Positions 53,963-62,943 of a stretch of DNA of 64,000 bases are shown piece after piece. The position numbers were made by a program, and so were the translations under genes. This DNA comes from Actinoallomurus sp963823735 (GTDB lineage Bacteria; Actinomycetota; Actinomycetes; Streptosporangiales; Streptosporangiaceae), in NCBI GenBank assembly GCA_963823735.1, contig CAWGMO010000010.1, positions 496,001 to 560,000 on the forward strand, given 5' to 3'. Every line of letters begins with the position of its first letter. Within the stretch, counting starts at the first letter, position 1. The notes below the pieces were generated by a model, which did not search any database, was not told where the DNA came from, and saw only the letters and a list, made by a program, of their open reading frames with translations.

Positions 53963-54655
53963 CTAGATGCCGCCCTCGAACGCGGCGCGCCCCTCGCGCA
54001 GGACGACGCCCCGGTCGCACACCTTCTCCAGCGTGCCCATGTCGTGGGACGACGATGACGAGCGTACGTCCCGCCGCGTGCAGCTCCTGGATCCGTTCGA
54101 GGCACTTCTTCTGGAACGGCGGGTCGCCGACGGCCAGGGCCTCGTCGACGAGGAAGACGTCCGGCTCGGTGTGCACGGCGACGGAGAAGCCGAGCCGCAT
54201 GAACATCCCGGAGGAGTAGAACTTCACCTGGGTGTCGAGGAACGTCTCGATCTCGGAGAAGTCCACGATCGCGTCGTACTCGCGCTCGGTCTCGGCCTCG
54301 GTCATGCCCGAGGATCGCGGCGTTGAGGAAGATGTTCTCCCGGCCGGTGAGGTCCGGGTGCAGGCCCGCGCCGACCTCGATCAGCCCGGCGACCTTCCCG
54401 CGCACCCGTACCGAGCCGGCGTCGGGCTGCATGACGCCGGAGATCAGCTTGAGCAGGGTGCTCTTGCCCGACCCGTTCAGGCCCATCAGGGCGACGCGAC
54501 TCGCCCTGCTCGACCGTGAGCGACACGTCGTCCAGCGCCGTGAACCGCTCGGACAGGCTCTGCCGCCGCGCCGCCCGTACGGTCATCTCCTTGATGGAGT
54601 GGGCGTGGCGCAGGGTGAACCGCTTGCTCACCCCGTCGACGACGATCGCTTCCAT
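53963..54655 (-). CDS. Polysaccharide ABC exporter ATPase (Wzt/RfbE type, frameshifted)
   Basis: About 230 residues. Walker A is GLNGSGKSTLL, followed by VAGLIEVGAGLHPDLTGREN, the signature region KFYSSGMFMRLGFSVAVH, and Walker B VFLVDEALAVGD. These are typical of ATPases that export O-antigens, teichoic acids or mycobacterial galactan. Extra bases near 54,500 (before Walker A), 54,305 and 54,045 break the frame. The ATG at 54655 overlaps the wzm stop (TGATG). No C-terminal carbohydrate-binding domain is present. Confidence 0.85.
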
Positions 54656-55550
54656 CACAGCTCCTGGGCGAAGCGGCGCTGCAGCCGGCGGAAGACGAGC
54701 TGGGCCAAGGCCGAGCAGCAGCAGCGCGCGCGAGCAGGCTGACCAGCCCGCGTCGGTCAGGTGGTCGGGGAAGGCGGCAGGTCTCCGGGCAGGCGGCGCC
54801 CGTCGGCGCGTCCGGTGCGCGCCGCGGCCACCAGAACGCCCGCTGGAAGAGCGAGCACCGCGGTGCCCAGCGGGTTGGCGAGGTAGATCTGCAGCCGCCA
54901 GCTCCCGTCGCGGCCTCCTGGACCGCGGTCCACGGGTAGATCATCGGCGCGGTCCACGGGATGACGATGATGAGGATGTCGACGACCTGGCCGAAGTCGC
55001 GGAAGAAGACGTTGACCGCGGAGAACAGCAGGCCGAAGGCCATCGCCAGCGATGGCGACGATGGCGAAGCGCCAGGCGGCATCGAGCCGATCGCGAGCAC
55101 GCGAGGGCGACCAGCCCGCCAGCACCGCGCCGCCCATCAGGATGCCCAGTGCCGGCAGCATGTGGACGACCGGAGACCAGCATCGAGGCGACCGGGAACA
55201 GCTCGCGCGGCAGGTAGATCTTCTGGACGAGCGAGCGCGTTGCCGATCGACGGACCAGGTGCTCGTGATCAGCGTCTCGGTGAAGAAGCTGACGAGCACC
55301 ATCCCGGAGAACAGGAAGACCGGGAAGTCGGGATCGCCTTGCTCATCTTGCAGGAAGACGCCGACGACGAAGAAGTACACCGCGAAGTTCACCGCCGGCC
55401 GTACGTAGGACCAGCCCAGCCCGAGCAGCGAACCCTGGTAGCGGCTGCGCAGCTCCCGGCGGACGAGCAGGCGCAGCAGGTAACGCCGGCGCACCACCTC
55501 CAGCAGGCCGCCGCCCGCGCCCCGGGGCGGTCAGCGGCTCGACCGCTCAC
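54655..55550 (-). CDS. Polysaccharide ABC exporter permease (Wzm/RfbD type, frameshifted)
   Basis: About 295 residues. The start region LLVRRELRSRYQGSLLGLGW is the conserved ABC-2 exporter N-terminus, followed by helices such as FAVYFFVVGVFLQ and FPVFLFSGMVLVSFF. Later pieces and the C-terminal AQLVFRRLQRRFAQEL complete the family pattern. Multiple shifts between 54,730 and 55,500 break the frame. The start is taken as the GTG at 55550 (GGAGG upstream), which overlaps the GlfT2 stop in a GTGA. With Wzt it should flip the finished galactan-lipid outward. Confidence 0.78.
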
Positions 55551-57488
55551 CGTTCCTCCGGCCGCGGCGTCCTCGAACGTCTCGCCCCAGCTCTCCGCCG
55601 ACACCAGGTCCGGCAGCGCCGCGCGGTACGCCGGCTCGAGCCGGGCCAGTCGCGCAGGAGGCGCGCGTGCAGCGCGGTCGTGCGCCGGCGCAGCGAGCGG
55701 AACCGCTACGGGTCGCGCCGGTACCAGGACGACCTGGGTCCCGTCGGCGGAGGAGACGAGCGCGCTGTCGAACTGCGCCAGCAGCCACCACCGCTGGTCG
55801 ACGTGCGGCACGCTGATCTCGCGGGTGCCGCGCGGCGAAGTCGCTCGACCGGCCGCAGCTGCTTCAGGACCGCCGGTCAGCGCCGCCTTGACCATCGCCG
55901 CGGCCCTTCGGGGGCCGCGGCTCGCGGCCCCGCCGCGGCGGCCTGCGGCGCTTGCACCGTCGGGAAGTCGTCGAGGTCGTCGCCGGCCCGCGCGTCGGCG
56001 AACCCGGCCCGCAGCGCGCGGATCTCGGCCATCTTCGTGTCGATGGAGGCGTGCAGGTGCGTCCGGGCCCGCGCAGGACGTCCTCCAGCGCCCGGCAGCA
56101 TCAGCTCGGCGGTGGAGTACTGCATGGCCAGGGCGTGCTTGGCGGTGATGAACAGGCTCTCCTTCACCATGTTGCCGCCGCGGTCGTACGGGGAGTGCAG
56201 GAGCGCCGTGACGATCCGGTTGCGCGCGTGGAAGTAGGCCTGCCAGTCGAGCGTGTCGTCCTTGGCGTGCCAGGGCACGTGCCAGACGGCCGCGCCCGGC
56301 AGCGACACCGTCGGGATGCCCGCCTGCGCTGGCGCGGATGCCGTACTCGGTGTCGTCCCACTTGATGAACAGCGGGAGCGACAGGCCGATCTTGCGCAGC
56401 ACGTCGACCGGGATCAGGCACATCCACCAGGCGTTGTAGTCCACGTCGACGCGGCGGTGCAGCCAGGGCGTGGCGCGCAGGGGCGCTGGGCAAGTCGTGG
56501 CCGTAGAGCGTGTGCGGCGCGGGCCGTCATGCACCAGCGGAACGGCGCCACGCCTCGCCGAACGCGTGCAGGACCGAGCGGTCGAAGAGGTCGAACATGT
56601 GCCCGCCGACGATCGTGGGCGTACGCGCGAGGTCGGCGAAGGTGACCGCGCGCAGCATGCCCTCCGGCTCGACGACCACGTCGTCGTCGAGGAGCAGGAC
56701 GTAGTCGCTGCGCCCGGCGTCGAGGGTCTCGGCCATCGCGCGGGCGAAGCCGCCGGAGCCGCCGAGGTTGGCCTGGTCGATGACGCGGAGCCGGGCCCGA
56801 GGGCGGCGGCCGCCGCGGCGAAGTCCGGGTGGTCCTCACCCGGTCGGCGCCCTGGTCGACGACGAGAACTTCGTCGATGACCTCGATCACGTCGCTGGCC
56901 TCGCCGAGGGCCTGCAACTGGTCGACGCAGAACGAGGGCCGGTTGAACGTCGTGATGCCGATGTGGTGCTGCCCTGCGGCCGGTCGGTCTCCGCGCACCA
57001 CTCGGCGTGTTCCAGCACCGCGTTGCCGTCGCCGCCGACGATGTCGAACCAGTACCAGCCGCCGTCGATGAACGGCTTCAGCGGCAGCTCGATCTCCCGG
57101 TCGGCCGCCGTGTCGGAGTCGACGTGGATCTGCGTGACGCGCTGGGGAAGCCCTTGCCGGTGGAGCGGTAGACGATGACGATGGCCTCGCCGCGCAGGCA
57201 CAGCCGCAGCGTGATCGACTCCAGCACGCTCCAGCGCCGCCAGTAGCTCGCCGGGAACGCGTTGAAGTAGGTGCAGAAGGACACGCGGCGGCCGATCGGG
57301 ACGACGACGCTGCGCCGTCCGACGATCTGCGCCTCGCGGTCGCCCGCTCGCGCCGGCGCGCTCGCGGCGGCCGTCACGTCGGCGACGGCGCTCTCACCGC
57401 GCACGATGCGCCCGTCGACGTAGAGCTTCATCACGTCGAGGTCGCGGTCGACGGGCAGCACGACCCGCTGGAGGACCTCATCGCACAT
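55547..57488 (-). CDS. glfT2: GlfT2-like galactofuranosyltransferase (several frameshifts)
   Basis: About 640 residues, as in mycobacterial GlfT2. Matching segments in order: LQRVVLPVDRDLDVMKLYVD at the N-terminus, FCTYFNAFPASYWRRW near 90, HHIGITTFNRPSFCVDQL, the metal motif LLLDDDVVVEPEG, RRVDVDYNAWWMCLIP-type segment, LPLFIKWDDTEYGIRA, and LPGAAVWHVPWHAKDDTLDW with the His ligand. GlfT2 builds the galactofuran chain from UDP-Galf. At least six single-base shifts lie between 55,560 and 57,150. The ATG 57488 overlaps the end of glf by 11 nt. Confidence 0.86.
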
Positions 57489-58633
57489 CCTTGCGGTGGG
57501 GCGGCCGGCAGAAGTGCGGCCGCAGCTGGTTGTCGACCATGGTCAGCGCGGACGCGATGGCCATGTGCATGTCGAGGTACTGGTAGGTGCCGAGGCGTCC
57601 GCCGAACAGGACGTCGCGCTCGGCGCGCGCCAGCTCGCGGTAGCGGCGCGAGCCGTTCGCGGTCGGCCGCCGTGTCGATCGGGTAGTACGGCTCGTCGTC
57701 CGTGCCCGCGGACCGCGAGTACTCCCGCACGATGACGGTCCGGTCGCGCGGATAGTCGCGTTCGGGGTGGAAGTGGCGGAACTCATGGATGCGGGTGTAC
57801 GGCACGTCCTCGTCGGCGTAGTTCATCACCGGGGTGCCCTGGAAGTCGCCGGTCGGCAGCACCTCCGGTCGAAGTCGAGGGTGCGCCAGCCGAGGGCGCC
57901 CTCGGAGTGGCCGAAGTAGCGGTCCAGCGGGCCGGTGTAGACGACCGGGACGTTGCCCGTTCGCGTCCAGGTCGAAGAAGTCGGTGCCGAGCCGCACCTC
58001 GATGCGCGGGTGGTCGGCCATCCGCTCCAGCCAGGCCGCGTAGCCGTCCACCGGCAGACCCTCGTAGCGGTCGTCGAAGTAGCGGTCGTCGAAGGTGTAG
58101 CGCACCGGCAGCCGCGTGATGATCTCGGCGGGCAGCTCGCGCGGGTCGGTCTGCCACTGCTTGGCGGTGTAGCCGCGGATGAACGCCTCGTAGAGCGGCC
58201 GGCCGATCAGCGAGATCGCCTTCTCCTCCAGGTTCGCCGGGCCGGTCGACCTCCGCGGCCTGACCGGCGATCAGCGCACGCGCCTCGTCCGGGCGACATC
58301 GCGCGGCCGAAGTACTCGCAGATCGTGCCCGAGGTTGATCGGCATCGGGTACACGCGGCCCTTGAAGATCGAGAAGACGCGGTGCCGGTAGCCGGTGAAG
58401 GAGGTGAAGCGGTTGACGTAGTCCCACACGCGCTCGTTGGAGGTGTGGAACAGGTGCGCGCCGTACCGGTGCACCTCGATGCCGGTGGAGGGCTCGACCT
58501 CGCTGTACGCGTTGCCGCCGATGTGGTCGCGGCGTTCGACGACGAGCACGCGCAGGCCCAGCTCGCGCGCGCAGCGCTCGGCGATCGTCAGGCCGAACAG
58601 GCCCGAGCCGGCGATGACCAGGTCAGGTCCCAT
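57478..58633 (-). CDS. glf: UDP-galactopyranose mutase (several frameshifts)
   Basis: About 383 residues. The FAD-binding start DLVIAGSGLFGLTIAERCA, VERRDHIGGNAYSE, HRYGAHLFHTSNERVWDYV and later RYTFDDRYFDDRYEGLPVDG, PVMNYADEDVPYTRIHEFRH and GGRLGTYQYLDMHMAIASAL are diagnostic. The enzyme interconverts UDP-Galp and UDP-Galf, the donor for GlfT enzymes. Four or more single-base shifts (near 58,330, 58,300, 57,960, 57,870 and 57,660) break the frame, while order and spacing of motifs are intact. It lies between the GT2 gene and glfT2 with overlaps on both sides. Confidence 0.9.
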
Positions 58634-59476
58634 GTGAGCCTCGAGACCGCGCGCCGCGCGGTGCGACGAAACGCCGGTAGAGCGGGCGGCGGATCGAGGC
58701 GGGAGTCAGCCGGTAGCCGCCGCGGAGCCCGACGTTGCGCAGGTACTGCGCGCGGGTGGTGAAGCCGCCCTCGAACAGCTCGCGCTGCAGGCGCAGCTCG
58801 GCGCGTAGCAGCGCGATCCCGCCGCGCCGCTCGTACGCGCCGTCGCCGACGCGGTAGTACACGAGCGGCTCGGTGAGGTTCACGACCTGCGCGCCGTTCG
58901 CGATCATGCGGGCGAACAGCCAGTAGTCCTCCATCAGCGGGAGGTCGCCGTAGCCGCCCGCGGCGAGCACGGCGGCGCGCCGGTAGACCACGGTCGGGTG
59001 GTTGAACGGGTCGTGCAGGCGTGCGTACCGGGCGATGTCGCCCCGGGTCGGAGACCGGGGTGCGGCGGCCGACGATGTCGTCGCCGGTCGGAGCCGAACT
59101 CCAGCATGCCGGCGCCGACGAGGTCGGCGCCCTCCTCGATCACGGGGAGCTGGACGGCGAATCGTTGTGGCATCGCGATGTCGTCGGCGTCCATCCGGGC
59201 GACGATGTCGTGCCGGCTGGCCTCCAGCCCGGTGTCGAGCGCGATGCCGAGGCCGCCGTTCCGTTCCAGTTTCAGGAACGTCACATCTGCCTTTTCGGTC
59301 TCGCGCAGTTCCGCCAGGCAGGCGGTAAGGTCGTCGCCGACCGGACCGTCCTGCACGAGAACGACCTGCTCAGGGGGGCGTGTCTGGGCGCCGACGGCGC
59401 TCTGGAACGCGTCGCGGACATAGTCCGCGCGATCTCCGCCATAGACGGTGAGAAGAAGCGAGAAGGGTTCGGCCAT
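58623..59476 (-). CDS. Family 2 glycosyltransferase (one frameshift)
   Basis: About 284 residues. FSLLLTVYGGDRADYVRDAF at the start, ARMDADDIAMPQRFAVQ near 95 (DXD metal motif) and MEDYWLFARMIANGAQ near 185 (catalytic ED-type motif) are typical GT-A enzymes of the GT2 family. The frame changes near 59,070. The start ATG 59476 begins directly at the first strand. It is first in the glf-glfT2-wzm-wzt operon, overlaps glf by 11 nt, and may add a sugar to the linker or primer of the galactan. Confidence 0.82.
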
Positions 59477-59591
59477 GCGTCCGTCTCGGTACAACGGGGA
59501 GATCCCTGGGGCCATTTGGGCGGAATGCATCTTATGCTAATTGCGCTTTATTACTTTCCGCCACTTCGTTCCCGGTTGACCCGGCGATAGC

Positions 59592-60476
59592 GTGAGGTGT
59601 CAACTGAAAGACGCTTATATCAGTGCCGTGGTTGTCACTCGTGACCGGCGTGACCTGCTCGCCGGGGCGCTCGCCGCGATCGGCGCCCAGACGCGTGTCC
59701 CGGACGCCGTGGTGGTCGTCGACAACGCCTCCTCCGACGGCACCGCCGACCTCCTGCGCGACCGCTTCCCCACGGCCGACGTCGTACGCCTGCCGCACAA
59801 CACCGGCGGCGCCGGCGGGTTCGCCGCGGGCATCGAGCGCGCCCTCGACCTCGGCTCCACCTCCCTGTGGCTCATGGACGACGACACCGTGCCGGAGCCC
59901 GGCGCCCTCGCGGCGCTGCTGTCGGCCGCCGAGCACGGCGCGGACCTCGTCGCCAGCCGCGTCGTGTGGACCGACGGCCGCGACCACCCGATGAACACCC
60001 CGCGGTCCCGTCCGTACGCCGTGCCGGGCTGCGCGCGCATCCGCTCCGCGTCGTTCGTGTCCGTGCTGATCTCCGCCGGCGCCGTACGCTCGCGCGGCCT
60101 GCCCATCGCCGACTACTTCCTGTGGAACGACGACTTCGAGTACACGCTGCGGCTCCTGCGCGGTCGCCTCGGGCTGCTGTGCCTGGACAGCGTCGTCACG
60201 CACCGGACCCAGGGGTACGCCTTCGACCCCGGCGCCCGGTTCTACTACGAGGTGCGCAACAAGATCTGGCTGTTCACCCGCAGCCGCTGCCTGGCGCCCG
60301 GCGAGCGCCTGCTGTACGCCGGGTCGACCGCGCGCCGCTGGGTCCGCGCGTTCGCGGGCTCCGGCGAGCGCGGGCGGCTGACGCGTGAGCTGGGCCGCGG
60401 GTTCTGGGCGGGCGTGCGCTCCGGCCCACGGCCCAACTCCGACGTGCTCACGCACACACGTTCTGGTCCGCCTTGA
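59592..60476 (+). CDS. Family 2 glycosyltransferase, GlfT1-like
   Basis: The 294-residue GT2 enzyme shows AVVVTRDRRDLLAGALAAI, VVVDNASSDGTADLL, HNTGGAGGFAAGIERAL, the metal motif LWLMDDDTVPEPG and a late FLWNDDFEYTLRLLRGR catalytic segment. NTGGAGGF and the acidic pair resemble GlfT1 (the mycobacterial enzyme that starts galactan), though without certainty. A C-terminal helix-rich part follows. The GTG start at 59592 lacks a good ribosome site, so a later start is possible. It is divergent from the other GT2 gene (115 bp apart) and its end overlaps the convergent LCP gene by 29 bp. Confidence 0.8.
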   Translation: MRCQLKDAYISAVVVTRDRRDLLAGALAAIGAQTRVPDAVVVVDNASSDGTADLLRDRFPTADVVRLPHNTGGAGGFAAGIERALDLGSTSLWLMDDDTVPEPGALAALLSAAEHGADLVASRVVWTDGRDHPMNTPRSRPYAVPGCARIRSASFVSVLISAGAVRSRGLPIADYFLWNDDFEYTLRLLRGRLGLLCLDSVVTHRTQGYAFDPGARFYYEVRNKIWLFTRSRCLAPGERLLYAGSTARRWVRAFAGSGERGRLTRELGRGFWAGVRSGPRPNSDVLTHTRSGPP

Positions 60477-61920
60477 TCTCGCCGCTGACCTTCGGGATCT
60501 CCTTCGGCTGGACCGTCACACCGGCGGGCGCGACCACCAGCGAGACGCGGCCCGCCGGGACCGTCGGGTCCGGCACGAGGCGTACGCCGGGCACGACGAC
60601 GGCCAGCGCGTCGGCCTGGCGTTCGGCGCCGGGGCCGTAGAGGATCTTCGTCTCGGTCTGCGCCGGGCCCTTCCTCGCCGTCACGTGGAAGCGCTGCCCC
60701 TTCAGGGCCTTCACGGCCTTCGCCGGCGCGTTGACGACCGTGACCTTCACCTCTTCCGGCTTCGGCTGCACCGGCGGCGCCGCCACCGGCGCCGGGGCGG
60801 GCAGCGCGTCGTCCTTGCGGATGGCCTGAAACAGCGGAGCGGCCTGGGCCATGTCCCACTGCACGCGGTTCGGGTCCTTCGGGTAGGTCTGCGTCGGCAC
60901 GGTGACGAACCGTACGGTGCCCGCGCTGATGCCCTTCAGGCTCGACTCCAGCTTCCGCATCGCCGACACGCTGAGCTTGTCGTCGGCGGCGATCGACTTG
61001 GTCACCGCGTCGAGGAACCGGTACGCGCGGCGCGGGTCGGTCAGCATGCTGCCGCTGGTCGCCTTCTTCACCACCGAGGCCATGAACTTCTGCTGCCGCT
61101 GGATGCGCTCCAGGTCCGAGCCGTCGCCGATGCCGTACCGGGTGCGGACGTACCCCAGCGCCTCGTCACCCTTGACGACCTGCCGCCCGGCCCGCAGGCT
61201 CAGCTCGGCACGTGGGTCGTTCACGGCGTGCGGCACGCAGATCTCCACACCGCCGAGCGCGTCGACGACCCGCTTGAACCCGGTGAAGTCGATCTTCACG
61301 TAGTGGTCGATGTGGATGTCGGTCGTCGACTCGATCGTCTTCCACGTACAGGGGGCACCCGCGTACGCGAACGCCGCGTTGATCATGCCGAAGAAGCCGG
61401 GGACCTTCTGGCCGTTCTTCTTCTCGCACTGCGGCACCGACACCATGGAGTCGCGCGGGAAACTGACCGCGACGGCGCGGTCCCGGTTCGGCGACAGGTG
61501 GATCAGGATGGTCGTGTCGGACCGCTCGCCGCTGATGTCGGGCGACCAGTAGTGCTTGTTCGCGCCGTCGCGGGAGTCCGAGCCGAGCAGCAGGATGTTC
61601 ATCGACTTGTTCAGCTTGACCGGCCGGTTCGGCCCGAGCTGATCCTCGACGTGCTCCTTGTGAATGTTCCCCTGGAACTTCTCGTACAGCGCGAACGCCG
61701 TACCTCCCGCCGCGACGACCACCAGCGCGAGCGAGCCGGCCACCCATTTGAGCGCCCGCCCGCGCGTACGCCGCGGCGGCGCGATCGGTGTGTCCGGTGT
61801 GTCCGCTGTGGGCGGCGTCTCCGGCTCGCCGGCTTCGTCCACGGGCCCGCCGGAAACGTCCTCCGGCTTTTCGCCCTCCCCGCCCTTTACGCCGTTCTCG
61901 TCGGCGTCACTCTCGGCCAT
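60448..61920 (-). CDS. LytR-CpsA-Psr (LCP) family cell-wall ligase
   Basis: The 490-residue protein has an acidic, Pro-rich cytoplasmic N-terminus, a membrane helix at about 58-80, the LCP catalytic domain with SMNILLLGSDSRDG near 105, the arginine-bearing DTTILIHLSPNRDRAVAVSFPRDS, KIDFTGFKRVVDALGGVEI and EALGYVRTRYGIGDGSDLERIQRQQ, and a C-terminal LytR_C domain (about 390-475) with VTVVNAPAKAVKALKG. LCP enzymes transfer lipid-linked glycopolymers to peptidoglycan. Beside the galactofuran genes it is a good candidate to attach that polymer. It is intact as read. Confidence 0.92.
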   Translation of the reverse strand: MAESDADENGVKGGEGEKPEDVSGGPVDEAGEPETPPTADTPDTPIAPPRRTRGRALKWVAGSLALVVVAAGGTAFALYEKFQGNIHKEHVEDQLGPNRPVKLNKSMNILLLGSDSRDGANKHYWSPDISGERSDTTILIHLSPNRDRAVAVSFPRDSMVSVPQCEKKNGQKVPGFFGMINAAFAYAGAPCTWKTIESTTDIHIDHYVKIDFTGFKRVVDALGGVEICVPHAVNDPRAELSLRAGRQVVKGDEALGYVRTRYGIGDGSDLERIQRQQKFMASVVKKATSGSMLTDPRRAYRFLDAVTKSIAADDKLSVSAMRKLESSLKGISAGTVRFVTVPTQTYPKDPNRVQWDMAQAAPLFQAIRKDDALPAPAPVAAPPVQPKPEEVKVTVVNAPAKAVKALKGQRFHVTARKGPAQTETKILYGPGAERQADALAVVVPGVRLVPDPTVPAGRVSLVVAPAGVTVQPKEIPKVSGEIKADQNVCA

Positions 61921-62123
61921 TGCTTCCCATCGGTCCGGTCGTACGCGGCCGTACGATTTCCACCCCGTTCACCGGCAAGACAATCACGGCTCTTCACCCT
62001 TTGAGTCAAGAACCACCCCGCTCCGCCCAGACGAGCAGGTCACTGGCCGATGGCGCGGCCGTGCCGTACGTTCGAAGCGGCAGGCCCGCTGGGACGCACC
62101 TCGCCGGGCCGGTGGGAGGAACC

Positions 62124-62900
62124 ATGTCCCTGCTCGCTCAACTCACGGCCGCGCTCGCGGCGGGCACCGTCGAGGTCGTCGACCTGACCGCGCCGCTGTC
62201 GGAGACCACGCCGATCCTCCAGTTGCCGGAGCCGTTCGCGAACACCGTCAACTTCTCGCTGCGGGAGATCAGCCGTTACGACGACCGCGGTCCGGCCTGG
62301 TACTGGAACGACATCGTCACCGGGGAGCACACCGGCACCCACTTCGACGCGCCCGTGCACTGGATCACCGGGCGCGACGGGCAGGACGTCTCGCAGGTCG
62401 CGCCGCGCGCGGCTGGTCGCGCCCGGCCGTCGTGCTCGACGTCGCGGACCAGGTCGCCGCCGATCCCGGACTTCCTGCTGGAGATCGACCACGTACGCGA
62501 CTGGGCGAAGGCCAACGGGCCGCTGCCCGACGGCGGCTGGCTGCTGTACCGCACCGGCTGGGACTCCCGCTCCTCCGACCAGGAGGAGTTCCTCAACGCC
62601 GACGAGACCGGCTCCCACACTCCGGGCATCTCGGCCGAATGCGCGCGCTGGCTCGCCGAGGAGACGCCGATCATCGGGCTCGGCATGGAGACCGTCGGCA
62701 CCGACGCGGGCGGCGCGCCGGGCCTCGACCCGCCGTTCCCCTGCCACTCGTTCCTGCTGGGCGCGGGCAAGTACGGGCTGACGCAACTGCGCAACCTCGA
62801 CCGGCTGCCGGCCACCGGCGCCATGGTGATCGCGTCACCGCTGCCGATCGTGGGCGGCTCCGGCAGCCCGGCCCGCGTCCTCGCCCTGGTCGAACGTTGA
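62124..62900 (+). CDS. Cyclase-family (kynurenine formamidase-like) hydrolase
   Basis: The 258-residue product has VEVVDLTAPLSETTPI near 16 and the metal motif HTGTHFDAPVHWITG near 72, the HXGTHXDXPXH signature of the cyclase/formamidase family. It also has DGGWLLYRTGWDSR and IIGLGMETVGTDAGG with the later metal ligands. Between about 62,405 and 62,470 the frame gives residues unlike the family, then recovers, which suggests compensating base errors around a true VVLDVADQVAADPDF. ATG 62124 has GGGAGG five bases upstream. Substrate unknown. Confidence 0.82.
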   Translation: MSLLAQLTAALAAGTVEVVDLTAPLSETTPILQLPEPFANTVNFSLREISRYDDRGPAWYWNDIVTGEHTGTHFDAPVHWITGRDGQDVSQVAPRAAGRARPSCSTSRTRSPPIPDFLLEIDHVRDWAKANGPLPDGGWLLYRTGWDSRSSDQEEFLNADETGSHTPGISAECARWLAEETPIIGLGMETVGTDAGGAPGLDPPFPCHSFLLGAGKYGLTQLRNLDRLPATGAMVIASPLPIVGGSGSPARVLALVER

Positions 62901-62943
62901 CCGTCACGAAGACGACCGGCGGCGTCCGCACGCGGGGCACGCT

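Noticed and set aside
61939..61956. Inverted repeat with TCGTACG arms between the LCP and cyclase genes
   Set aside because: CGTACG-type words are very common throughout this DNA, so this short palindrome may be chance. No regulator is linked to it.
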